Below, one piece after another: positions 22,190 to 32,593 of a stretch of DNA of 64,000 nucleotides. Source of the stretch: Erigeron canadensis (lineage: Eukaryota > Streptophyta > Magnoliopsida > Asterales > Asteraceae); the NCBI RefSeq assembly GCF_010389155.1, contig NC_057762.1, forward strand, positions 124,001 to 188,000. The letters are read 5' to 3'. Position 1 is the first letter of the stretch. Each line of letters starts with the position of its first letter. The notes under the pieces were generated by a model. The model was not told the origin of the DNA and ran no database searches. It saw only the letters and a list, made by a program, of their open reading frames with translations. A program made the position numbers and the translations under genes.

Positions 22190-22700
22190 GTATATGTAAT
22201 GATTATCAAAAAATATTGAATGACTTTAGATGTATGTGAGATTTCACACACGACAATTTATCATTAAGCAGGTATAATATTAATATTTATTACATGACAT
22301 AACATAAGTGGGAATCAAATCCTCAATTGATTTTTTTAGCCATAAATAAGAATCAAATCTTTACTTTCATAAATTTTTATTATGACATATTGATTATCTT
22401 ATAATATTGAATGAATCAAATATTATAACAAATACACGTGCTCTTTCAAACATGATAGTTTATATTATATAGATGCTTATAATTATATATATATAATGCG
22501 TTTCATGTGGGTACTCTATTTTTTCCATCGTTATGCACAAATAACTTGCTATATGTAAGAATCCAATATATTATAAATATGCGTAAGTTAAATCATAGAT
22601 AAATGTATTTTTCAAAATTATAAGTTCCCAGCTGTGAAGTGTAATATGACTCATTTTAGACATATTTCATACATTTGATTTGAACTATTTAAATATTTTT
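22190..22700. repeat. AT-rich repeat, copy 1 of a direct pair
   Basis: It is homologous to 26,455-26,930 over about 480 bp (for example 'acgacaatttatcattaag' and 'tgctctttcaaacatga'), with many small indels. No gene is visible. The two copies flank the Helitron, LTR fragment and foldback element. The GC-rich block just before it (22,110-22,175, 'ccaccgccgccgcattgtgc') also resembles a decayed Helitron end. Confidence 0.65.
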
Positions 22701-22827
22701 TTTTTTATCATTTATATAAACATTCAGTACTTAGATGTATGATTTTGTGATTTCACATTCATTTGGTATAATAAGAAGGAAAACACTTAAAAAAGTTTTT
22801 CTATATACATATATATATATACATATA

Positions 22828-23703
22828 TCTATACTCCCTATATAAACAAACTACCCCCTTCACAAATTAAACACTCTACCTTTAAATTCTTTATTTTACC
22901 CTTATAATTTATATTTTCCCAAACACTTTATTCTTGAATTTCCTAAAATACCCTTAAAGAAACCTTATGCATCTACGCAAGGTTTGGGATACTCGTGACT
23001 CAGACTCGACTCGGCGGGGAGGGGGGGAGGTTTCAGGAGTTTTTGAAAAATCGGACTCGACTTAGGGGGAACTCGGATTGGAGTTTTATATACAAACATA
23101 AGTATTTTTTAAATTATATGTTATAAACTTTAAAAATATATTCTAAACTTCAAATTTAAACATAATTGTTTAAAAAACATTAACATAATAATTCAAACTT
23201 CAAATTACACGTTAGATTAGTTGATAGATGCACGTTTCATCATCATTTTTTCCGTGTCAAGGTTGGAGAATTAGTGACTCGGACTCGACTCGGCGAGATG
23301 GGGAGTCAGGAGTTTATCTTGAGAATTCGGCCGACTCGGAGGAGTTTTACAACCTTGCATCTACGTATCTATCATTGACTTTTTGGAATAGAGATGTTTG
23401 TGCGTTTAGGTAATGGATATTGTGGTATGTTGATGTTGCAGGTTGTTCACTATGTATAGTCATGTAGATTGAAAGTAGTTTTTTTTTTTCAATTTTGTTT
23501 TAATTTTTATAATGCTGGATTGATAAGGGTTAGTTGATGTAGAAGACACGATCTCATTTTAATTTCTATATTCGATTAGAATTATTAGCCGGATCACGTG
23601 TATTTCTATTCAATACAGCCCATTGTTTTTTGTTCATGATACCCCACATTTTACCCTTTTTTTTCCCCAAAGGTGCCGCTGCAACGCGCGGGTATCGCTC
23701 TAA
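22828..23703 (+). mobile_element. Non-autonomous Helitron
   Basis: It starts TCTATACTCCCTATATAAAC after A, and ends in a GC-rich hairpin (CAACGCGCGGGTATCG) followed by CTCTAA, fitting TC...CTRR. The interior has no ORF of interest and carries a nested hAT MITE. Confidence 0.65.
22978..23357. mobile_element. hAT-type MITE nested in the Helitron
   Basis: Termini CAAGGTTTGG..ACAACCTTG are flanked by a perfect 8-bp duplication CATCTACG (22,970-22,977 and 23,358-23,365). The 380-bp interior has repeated ACTCGACTCGGCG phrases. The 8-bp duplication points to hAT. Confidence 0.75.
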
Positions 23704-24269
23704 GTATATATATACATATACGGACAACGTCATACATGGACTGAGTCCAAAAACACTTTATTGAAAATCAACATATAATAAATACGTTTGCTCACAAGTG
23801 TTTCTAATCAAATATATATATTAAGAAAAATACCCCGTTCGATTCTTTATACACGTTGCATGGTCTTATTATTGATATTACATCTATGATTTGGCGTGGT
23901 TTCACTATTTATTTTTGCTAACAACTTTGCGTACAAAATATATATATTTATTTATGGGCAAAATATAGGCAACATCATAAAAGGTTCAAAAGTTTTCAAT
24001 ATCAAATACTTGTATTTGTTTCGTGCAACAAAACTCAGCATCAAATACAAACAAATACCAAATTTCAAAAAACTATGCAAAATATTAAATATAAAACAAG
24101 ATATATAAAAAAATTATATGTTTGCTAAAAGGTTTGACAGTCTTACACCTATTTAGGAAGAGGTATAACACTATTTATATGTCAACCTCACTCATACACC
24201 GTCGTTATATTGGGACCTAAAATCCATAAAAGATAACATTTGATGTTTACTTACTAGCTTATGTAAGCC
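23704..24269. other. AT-rich spacer, nothing recognised
   Basis: I see no gene, terminal repeat or conserved motif here. Confidence 0.5.
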
Positions 24270-24815
24270 TAATGTTTGAGGTTGTGGATGAAGAAGGTAA
24301 ATGGTATAAGGGGCCCTTAAGTGTTCTCAAGGATTTGTTGGCGATTCCCCGAAAGTTAGAACAGTGTTCCTTTACGCTACCGAAGGTGGATGGAAGTGAT
24401 AGTCGAGTTGTATTCGACTTTGGGATTTGTGGTATTGGTTCGATCCGTGATCGTATGAGAGGGGTTTATTCGGTGGTGTTCCGAATGTATGATAATCGAA
24501 GTATATATCGTTTATGAGGGAATCCTCCTCCTTTTATAGGAGGAGGTTCCTTGGGGGAGAAGGTTAGGGTTTTTGCCTATTCCTTTTTTGTATCAAACTC
24601 TACTTACCATATTTATCCGATCTAGATTCCTTAGGATGATATCCTAGAGAGATCGAATTAGGTAAGGATTGTATTTGTTATTTGGAAAGGATTTATGTTG
24701 ATCTTTTTGTCCTTCGTTCGACGTTAGGTACCTTCGGGCTTATATCCTTCGTGAGAGAGCTTCGTTGTTATTAATCCTTCGTATAATGATTCGGAGGGAT
24801 ACATCATCAATCACA
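24270..24815 (-). repeat. Probable minus-strand gypsy LTR fragment
   Basis: On the minus strand it has a TATA box (CCTATAAAAGGAGGAGG, about 24,530) and, downstream, GGGGAATCGCCAACAAA. That resembles the end region of the Tat LTRs here (GGGAATCGCCAATAAAC). No PBS or second LTR was found. The 81-codon plus-strand frame inside is probably chance. Confidence 0.4.
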
Positions 24816-24845
24816 AACTAAGTTAAGTGGTGTGTATTGTTCACT

Positions 24846-24916
24846 ATCGAATTAAGCAACATGTGTGTCCATTTATTTGTTATCGAATTAAGTAACATGT
24901 GTGTCCATTTATTTGT
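24846..24916. repeat. Two-copy 36-bp tandem duplication
   Basis: 'atcgaattaag(c/t)aacatgtg' and the following bases occur twice in succession. Confidence 0.75.
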
Positions 24917-24954
24917 TTTATATGTGAGAATCACTATCAGCCTAATATATTTTT

Positions 24955-26386
24955 GAGTTAATTACTGAAATGGTAACTAACGTTTGCGCCATATTATTGA
25001 TTTCATACCTTTCTTTTTGAAATTACGCTGATCAAACCCAACGTATGCAAATTTCCACTCGGACCATACTGGATGCTAACACCGTCACGTGGCCGTTAAA
25101 AACCCTCTCACGTGACTTGCACGTGAGGGGTAAAGATATAATATCACGTTTATTAATTACTTAAATGGTACCTAATGTTTTTCTTAATTACTTAAATAGT
25201 ACCTAATGTTTAGTTATTATTTTTTTTATTTTTTTCTTTTGAAGGGTGAATTCCGTTTTAAGCCAATGTCTTAAAAACTGGTATTTTAGTCATATTGGTG
25301 TGGAATTTTTTTTGGTCTTCTCAGTATTACCGAAAATACTGGCCGGTACAACTATTTTTAATTTGTTTTATTTTTCTTTTATGAAAAGTTTCCAAAACTT
25401 GTTTATATTTAACGAAAATAGTCAAAATGCACTTGTAATACAGTAAAAAATAATACAAAATAGATTTTTCATAACAAAATATAAGTTTAAAGCTCACAAA
25501 TAACCAAAAAATAACAATAAAGTATCATAAAAATAATTTATAAACAAATTCAAATTTTCTTTTTTAAAAATACTGGAAATACCGCAATGGTAATACCGGA
25601 ATATTCAAGTAATACCAGAAATACCGATCAATATTTACTGCGACACGAAGCTTAAAGCAATGTTTTAAATACCGGTAAATACCGGCCGATATTTCTGGTA
25701 TTTCTGGATATTTCTGGTATTACCGTTGCGGTATTCCCAATATTTTCGAAAAAGAAAATTTGAATTTTTTATAAAATTATTTTTATGATACTTTAATACT
25801 ATTTTTGGTTATTTGTGAACTTTAAATTTATATTTTGTTATGAAATACTTATTTGGTATTATTTTTTACTGGATTATAAGTGTATTTTGACTATTTTCGT
25901 TAAATTGTAACAAGTTTTGGAAACTTTTCATAAAAGAATAATAAAACAAATTAAAAATAGTCGTACCGGCCAGTATTTTCAGTAATACAGATAATACCAA
26001 AAATTTTTCCAGACCAGTATGACTAAAATACCAGTTTTTAAGACATTGACTTAAAACGAAATTCACCTTTCAAAAAAAAAAAATTAAAAATAAAAAAACT
26101 TAATAACTAAACATTAGGTACCATTTAAGTAATTTAGAAAAACATTAGGTATGAAATCAGAAATATCGTGCAAACGTAAGGTATCATTTAACTAATTAAG
26201 AAACGTGAAATTACATCTTTACCCCTCACGTGGGGGAGTTTTTAACGGACACGTGATGGCGTTAGCCTTCAATATGGTCCGAGTGGAAATTTGCATACAT
26301 TGGGTATGATCAACGTAATTTCGAAAGGAAAGGTATGAAACCAGTAATATGACGCAAATATTAGGTACCATTTCAGTAATTAACTC
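24955..26386. mobile_element. Foldback MULE-like element with 9-bp target duplication
   Basis: The 1,432-bp element is one long inverted repeat: two arms of about 700 bp separated by a spacer of roughly ten bases near 25,650. The ends are GAGTTAATTACTGAAATGG and its complement. It is flanked by a perfect 9-bp duplication TATATTTTT (24,946-24,954 and 26,387-26,395), the size made by Mutator-like transposases. The inner half of each arm (from about 25,262, and up to about 26,048) resembles the hAT MITE at 48,173-48,577, with repeated ATACCGG phrases. No transposase is encoded. Confidence 0.88.
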
Positions 26387-26454
26387 TATATTTTTTAAGT
26401 CATAAATGGGAATCAAATTTTAACCTTATATATTTTTTTTCTGCATTGTATTTG

Positions 26455-26930
26455 TGTGTGTAATGATTATCCTAAAGTATTGAATGACTTTAAACATATA
26501 TGATATTTCACATACGACAATTTATCATTAAGTAGATAATATATAATCACATGGCATGATATATGTGGGAATAATCCTCAATCTATTTTTTTTTTAAGCT
26601 TAGAAATGAGAATCAAATCTTTACTATATATAATTTTTTATTATGATTTAGTATTTATACGCATATTGGTTAACTTAAAATATTGAATGAATTAAATATT
26701 AAAACAAATACATGTGCTCTTTCAAACATGAGAGTTTACTATAATTATATTTATAATGTGTTTCATGTGGATACACTATTATTCTGTCGTTATGCGCAAT
26801 TAACTTACTATATGTAAGAATCCATTATGTAATAATATATTAGTAAGTTATAAATCATAGTTTAATGTATTTTCAAAATTATTATTTCCTAGATGTAAAG
26901 TGTGTTGTAACCCATTTTAGACATTGTTGA
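26455..26930. repeat. AT-rich repeat, copy 2 of a direct pair
   Basis: It is homologous to 22,190-22,700 in the same orientation. It ends where the chromovirus integrase begins. Confidence 0.65.
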
Positions 26931-26933
26931 AAC

Positions 26934-28299
26934 ACCTTGGACCGTTTAAATCGACAATTTGCTCAAAGAGAAAATGGAGGGTTGTATTTTTGCGATCAAT
27001 TGTGGATATCAATGTATGGAGGATTAAGCAAGCTAATAATGGAGGAGGCGCACCAAACAAGATATTCTATTCATCCAAGGATAGATAAGATGTATCAAAA
27101 CTTGTGAGACCTGTTTTGGTGGCCAGGAATGAAAAATGATGTGGCGGTTTATGTGAGCAAGTGTTTAACAAGTCTGAAGGTTAAAGCAGAACACAAGAAA
27201 CCGGGAGGTCTGTTGAGGCAACTAGAGATTCCCGAATGGAAATGGGAAAGTATTACCATCGACTTTGTCACCAAGTTACCTAGAACCAGTAGTGGTAAGG
27301 ACGCGATATGGGTTGTTGTAGACCGACTGACCAAGTCAGCACATTTTATACCCATCTGAGAAGATTATGAGATGGTACCATATGCGCGACTGTATCTGAA
27401 AGAGATTGTAGCTAAGCATGGCGTTCCAATATCGATCATATATGACAGAGATAGTCGATTTACGTCACGATTTAGGAAATCAATGCAACAGGCTTTGGGA
27501 ACGCGAATAGATATGAGTACAACTTATCATCCTCAGACAGATGGACAGAGTAAAAGGACGATTCAAAATTTAGAGGACATGCTAAGAGCATGTATTATCG
27601 ACTTTAGAGGAAGTGGGGATACTCACCTCCCACTACTAGAGTTCTCGTATAACAATAGTTATCATTCGACTATTGGGTGTTCGCCTTTTGAGGCTTTGTA
27701 TGGAAGGAATTGTCGATCTCCACTTGCATGGCACGAAGTGGGAGACATGCAGTTGATAGGACCAGAAATCTTTGTGGAAACTACTAGAAAAGATTGCACA
27801 AATCAAGGAAAACCTCATGAAGGCTAGAGATAGACAAAAGAAGTATGCTGACAATCGAAGAAAACCTTTAGAGTTTCAGGTTGGTGATCGAGTCATGCTT
27901 AAAGTGTCGCCTTGGAAAGGTGTAGTAAGATTCATCAAGAGAAGAAAACTAGCTCCAAGATATACTGGACCGTTTGAGGTTACAGAGAGAGTTGGTATTG
28001 TTGCTTACCGTTTGAGACTTCCTGAAGAGCTTAGTAATGTACACGATGTGTTCCACGTGTCAAACCTTAAGAAGTGTTTAGCTGACGAGACGACATACGT
28101 TCCTTTGAACGAAATACGAGTAGACGAGAACCTATGTTTCAAAGAACAACCCGTTAAAATTATGGATCAAGAAGTGAAAAAGCTTAAGAGACATAAGTAT
28201 ACAATTGTAAAAGTTCGTTGGAACTCACGTAGAGGCCCAGAGTTTACCTGGGAACGGGAGGATCAAATGAAGCAGAAGTATCCACACTTGTTCGCCTAA
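26934..28299 (+). pseudogene. Chromovirus integrase and chromodomain-like C-terminus
   Basis: This is the 3' end of a Ty3/gypsy chromovirus pol. The zinc-binding part ([26 protein letters not shown]) has CLTS where CxxC is expected. In the core the first Asp (TIDFVTKLP) and the second (YDRDSRF) are present. The third acidic residue is Lys: the motif reads [10 protein letters not shown] where E is expected. Stops interrupt it at about 27,108 and 27,357, and a frameshift near 27,775 moves to the frame that ends at 28,299. That part holds the GPFEV region and a C-terminal KVRWNSRRGPEFTWERE motif like Tekay/Del chromodomain tails. RT and RNase H are missing. Its LTR follows at 28,568. Confidence 0.9.
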
Positions 28300-28554
28300 C
28301 ACGTTACACGAAGCTTAGTAAGTAGACTTGAACTTAATGTGTGACTACCTGAGATGAACTTAATGTGCGACTACCTGACCCGAACTTAAGGTATGACTAC
28401 CTAACTTGAAATTAATGCGTGACTTATTGTTTGACAACCTAATGTGGAAACTTGTTACTTGAGATCTAGTGTGCATTTTGATACTTGAAAACTAGGCGTG
28501 TGTCCTAGAAATGAAATGTATTGTGTAATCTGAATTTCGGGACGAAATTCCCTA

Positions 28555-28567
28555 AAGTTGGGGAGAC
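28555..28567 (+). other. Chromovirus polypurine tract
   Basis: AAGTTGGGGAGAC lies immediately before the TGTGACACCC LTR start. Confidence 0.65.
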
Positions 28568-28626
28568 TGTGACACCCGTGAGTTGACCATTTAAGATTTC
28601 GAGTCAAAATTAATCTTTCTGTAAAT

Positions 28627-28800
28627 ACGACCTCGTAATTTTGGACCCAACCTCGTATTTTAAGTCGACATCGTAAATTAAGTGTAGCATCGTATTTGGA
28701 GTTTAGCCTCGTAATTGTGTCGGCCTCGTATTTTTGGTGTTAGCCTTGTATTCCTGTGTTTGCCTCGTATTCGGACGCCTAGTAATATGGCCTTGTATTG
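28627..28800 (+). repeat. CCTCGTATT motif array in chromovirus U3
   Basis: About nine copies of CNTCGTATT or CNTCGTAATT are spaced 15-25 bp, ending just before the TATA box. The first is palindrome-like (AAATACGACCTCGTAATTTT). Confidence 0.75.
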
Positions 28801-29429
28801 AATCTCCTATAAATACTCTCATTCTCCACACATTCTCATTTTCCACCACCTTAGCCTCCTAACAAAAACACACACACACTTTTGCTACTCCATATTCCCT
28901 TACTACCCCATCCTTACTACCTTACCTTTGCTACCCCATAAACCAAGCTTTAATGAAATTCAACTTTACTTTTGTTTAGATTTAGTGTCAAAAACTGTTT
29001 TTCTACCTTCTAAGCATCATCACAAACATCTATTTTGGGCAGATTTAATGTAAGAATCAAAACCCTTTTTATGCTCTTCTTTTTGTATTTTTTGGTTTTT
29101 CTTTTAATACACACACTACCCCCGCCAAGTATCAAACTTTTATGTTCAAAACGTTTAGAATCATATACTACATCTTTTGTCAAAGTTTCGTGTGATTTCG
29201 TGAACAAAATCTTGAGATATAAGAATTTTTGTACACTTTTTATAAACTTTGTTCAAATGGCTTTTCGGGTTTAAGTCCGTTTTTCGAGTTTTTGACTTTA
29301 GGATTGTTTTCCCATCATAATAGGGAGTCTAAAAGTACAATCCGATGATAAAAACACCTTCCAAATCGAAAGAAACGATTAGGGTTTACTAGATGGAATT
29401 TTGGGGAAGAACAACCTAGTTTGCGACCC

Positions 29430-29615
29430 CGTCGAAATGCAACCTCGTATTCCCATTTGCGACCTCCTATTTGATTTGTGACCTCGTATTTCAAATGTGA
29501 CCTCGTATTTCAAATATGACCTCGTATTTCAGTTTGCGACCTCGTATTTCAAATGTGATCTCGTATTTCAGTTTGTGACCTCGTATTTCAAATGTGACAT
29601 CATATTTGGAAATAC
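29430..29615 (+). repeat. GACCTCGTATTTCA array downstream of TATA
   Basis: About nine near-identical 17-20 bp units (GACCTCGTATTTCAAATGT or GACCTCGTATTTCAGTTTG) occur in near-tandem order. Confidence 0.85.
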
Positions 29616-29780
29616 TACCCCAGATTTACTAGCCTCTTAAGTTTAGCCTCTTATTTTAGCCTCTCAATTGTAATTTTATCCTTTAGTGAAAATAAGACCC
29701 CAAATTCAATTTAAGACCTCAAGATCAATTTAAGACCCCGAATTTCAATTGAGACCTCGGACTTCGATTACTACCCCGAT

Positions 29781-29928
29781 TTGGTCAACCTTGGTCAACT
29801 TTGGTCGGTTTAGTCAACTTTGGTCAACTTTAGTCGATATGGTCAACTTTAGTCGATATGGTCAACTTTAGTCTATTTGGTCAACTTAGTCAAACTTGTA
29901 ATTTCGTCAACCTTGGTCAAACTTATAA
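29781..29928 (+). promoter_or_regulatory. GGTCAACTT (W-box-like) cluster
   Basis: GGTCAA occurs seven times in under 150 bp, plus more GTCAA. On the complement this is TTGACC, the WRKY-binding W-box core. Regulatory function is inference only. Confidence 0.5.
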
Positions 29929-31003
29929 AAATTAGTTTAAATCAAACTAGTACGCTTTTGGACAAGATAGTCAACACTTGGCGGCACATTAAGAGCACGT
30001 TTACCTATAATGAACACATACTTAATTATGATAACTTGAAACAGATTGTTGCGTGCCGGTTACTTGCTTACTGATATCTTGTGTAGCATAATCTTGTTGC
30101 TAGCATTCAAGTAAGCTTTGTAGTCCCCTTTTTACATGTTTTCTCAGGGCTGAAAGGATACAAAATGTTTTCTTGTAAAACAGTATTTATGTGATATGAT
30201 ATTGAGACAACCTATTTTGACTATACGATTGATAATCTATTTTGATACATTTTGATAACATATTTGGATGCATGTTGATAACATATCTTGGGATACATTT
30301 TGATAATGTGATTTGAATACATATATGATTTCATGAGTTGGATACCTATTTATCTACATTATGGTTACATTATGGATACATTTGATGCATTGGATACATG
30401 TTTTTGAGCACGGCTTGTTCTTGAACCGTAAGTCCCTTCCGTTGTTAGCACGGCTGGTTGTTGAATTGTAAGTCCCTTCATAGTCAACCTTAGCCTGGTA
30501 CCGTAATAGTTGTTAACCATGATAAGTCCATGGCAACCTTATGATTATGCCAACCGCGATAAGTTCATGACAACATTGTGATTATGGCAACATTGAGTAT
30601 ACGTTAAATGCATCACGTTAACCTGACAACCTAGACTACAATACTACGAACTCACCAACCATTGTGTTGACGCTTTTAAGTATCCTTTCAGGTGCACAGG
30701 TTAGAGGTGGCTGAGGAGAGTAGCATGGAGCCTTTATAGCAGACTTTGGACTGTAGGATTCCTTGTTGCTGCTATGTCATCTTATGTTCTCTTTGTATTA
30801 GTATGGCATTATGCCTAACCATTGATCCCCTGCGTGGGAGTTGAATTATGTTTTATTTGTGGTTAGATTTATGTTAAATGTTTGTGATAATCTATGATAA
30901 GACTATCTATATTTGTGGATTCATTTAGTCTTCCTATGTAATATCCATGACGTGTGTACTATGCGTCGCATCCCGAGTTTTCTGCCTTAGTCGGGATGTG
31001 ACA

Positions 31004-32574
31004 GCGTGCGAGATACTGAAGGACACCGTGAAACTCTAGTGTGCATCCCGACTCAATAATGTTGAGATCAATTGCAGCATTATGTTCCTTGACGAACACG
31101 CGAGCACCTTGTCCTGCCATACCTACACAAAACAAACGAAAAACGACAAGAAAATAAAAAGTTAAAAGTTAAAAACTAAAAAAAAATTCTAAGTATCACA
31201 ACTATCTTCATGATGACGTCAGCACAAAGCGTTCTCCGTGAACCTAGAAATCGATCAAAAACATATTCATATCAATGTTAAAATGAATCAAAATCTTATT
31301 TTAACATGAACTTGAACTTGTTTTGTTCTTAGTCGTGCCCAGAAATCAAATTCGAGTTCGACCTCGTGCTGACATAAGCAAGAGGTTTGTCGTGTGAACA
31401 GTGGACGCGGACTAAATTCATTGATTAATCTTGATTTAGAATATGTTAATTCGAACTTTTGTTAGATTTAAGGTGTAGAAACATCAATTAATCCAATTTT
31501 AAGTTCAATTTTAAGTCCAAATCACCAGAAATCAATAATCTAAAATTCAATTCGTCCAAGTTACTATTCACGCGAAGAACAAGTCGAAATTTGGGCATTA
31601 TAACGGCTGAAATTCGATGATTTTTGAAGTTAAAACATCAATAATCTATCCCAAATCAAGTATATACCAACAAATCTGGAAGATTGAAAATAAATTGTAA
31701 GACAGTAAGTAGATACGATCTAGATGGGTGCCCGTGAATCTTCAACGAATCCGCCTAAGAAATTATCTTGATTGGAGATTGAAGAACCCTTGTAGAACAA
31801 CTCCTAGAAAGATTTTTGATAACCTATTTTCGAACTAGGGTTTTTGCTTTTATACTCCTTCAAAATCTGATTCAGAAAACGATCCAACCCTTCAGCCCCC
31901 GTGCACCAACTGCGGCGCAGTGGGTAGTGCATCCCCATCTACGGCATAGTGAGGTAGGTTTGACTTTGGCTTCAAGGTGACTGCGGCGCAGTGGGCTTAC
32001 GAACCCTCCACTGCGGCGCAGTCTAATTCCACGTCCTATTTTCCTCTTCCAGTGACTGCGGCGCAGTTATGCACATGCAACCCCCACTGCGGCGCAGTCA
32101 TCATAGTGTAGAAATTCTTCTTTTGATCTTGAACTTGCTTATCTCGCCGTCTCTTCTACTCGAATCAACTCTTGATATTATAAATCAATTCTACGCCAAT
32201 AAGTCTTCCAAAAATGCACCAATCGAACGCGTAACCTGCTTAGAACCTGAAAACACTAACACACACCATAAACACGCCAAATGCATACGAAAACGACTTA
32301 AAACACATAATAAAATGGCCAATAATGTTGTGGGTAATGGGTATAAATTAGTCACATCAAAGTTCTTAGTAGAGCTCTAAGAAATGGATGACGCCTTTAA
32401 TGACACACTTTGAGTCCTGGGTACTCCATCCGTAATTAGATGTAGTTGATCAGGTTATGTCTAATTAGGGCAAAAGTACTTACTACTCAAAACGGTCGTA
32501 TGAAGGATCACCTAAGAGTGGATTCAAGTTATAGCTCGAGTTTTCCTTAGGAAAAAGCTCGGTGTTCACTATAA
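31004..32574 (-). pseudogene. Unidentified minus-strand promoter, leader and first-exon fragment
   Basis: Reading the minus strand: a motif array (31,909-32,098), a TATA box (GGAGTATAAAAGC, about 31,852), a leader with AAAACCCTAG, a pyrimidine-rich tract ending TTTGTGTAG near 31,127, and then an ATG opening MAGQGARVFVKEHNAAIDLN.. This stays open for about 39 codons to the LTR junction at 31,003. The layout looks like a gene 5' end with a leader intron, cut by the chromovirus LTR. I do not recognise the peptide. It could also be the leader and gag start of the element whose PBS lies at 32,575. Confidence 0.4.
31909..32098 (-). repeat. ACTGCGGCGCAGT motif array
   Basis: Five exact copies of a 13-bp near-palindrome start at 31,909, 31,980, 32,010, 32,055 and 32,086. 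A degenerate copy lies at about 31,940. The array is 50-250 bp upstream (minus strand) of the TATA box at about 31,852. Confidence 0.85.
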
Positions 32575-32591
32575 CCATGGCTCTGATACCA
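32575..32591 (-). other. Initiator-Met-type primer-binding site
   Basis: On the minus strand it reads TGGTATCAGAGCCATGG two bases after the LTR end. It is complementary to the 3' end of initiator tRNA-Met, as in most plant Copia and chromovirus elements. Confidence 0.85.
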
Positions 32592-32593
32592 AC

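Larger units (their letters stand above)
28568..31003 (+). repeat. Chromovirus (Tekay/Del-like) 3' LTR
   Basis: The 2,436-bp LTR starts TGTGACACCCG and ends CGGGATGTGACA. It follows pol and a PPT. A TATA box (CCTATAAATACTC) lies at about 28,806. U3 contains nine C-T-CGTA-type motifs; a second array lies downstream at 29,430-29,610; and a GGTCAACTT array lies at 29,781-29,928. The right edge meets a minus-strand first-exon-like sequence at 31,004. Confidence 0.87.

Noticed and set aside
24272..24517. 81-codon plus-strand ORF
   Set aside because: It lies antisense in an LTR-like segment with a minus-strand TATA box and has no recognisable family.
25246..25446. Two similar 66-codon ORFs (25,246-25,446 plus and 25,866-26,066 minus)
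   Set aside because: They are mirror images caused by the foldback arms, not paired genes.
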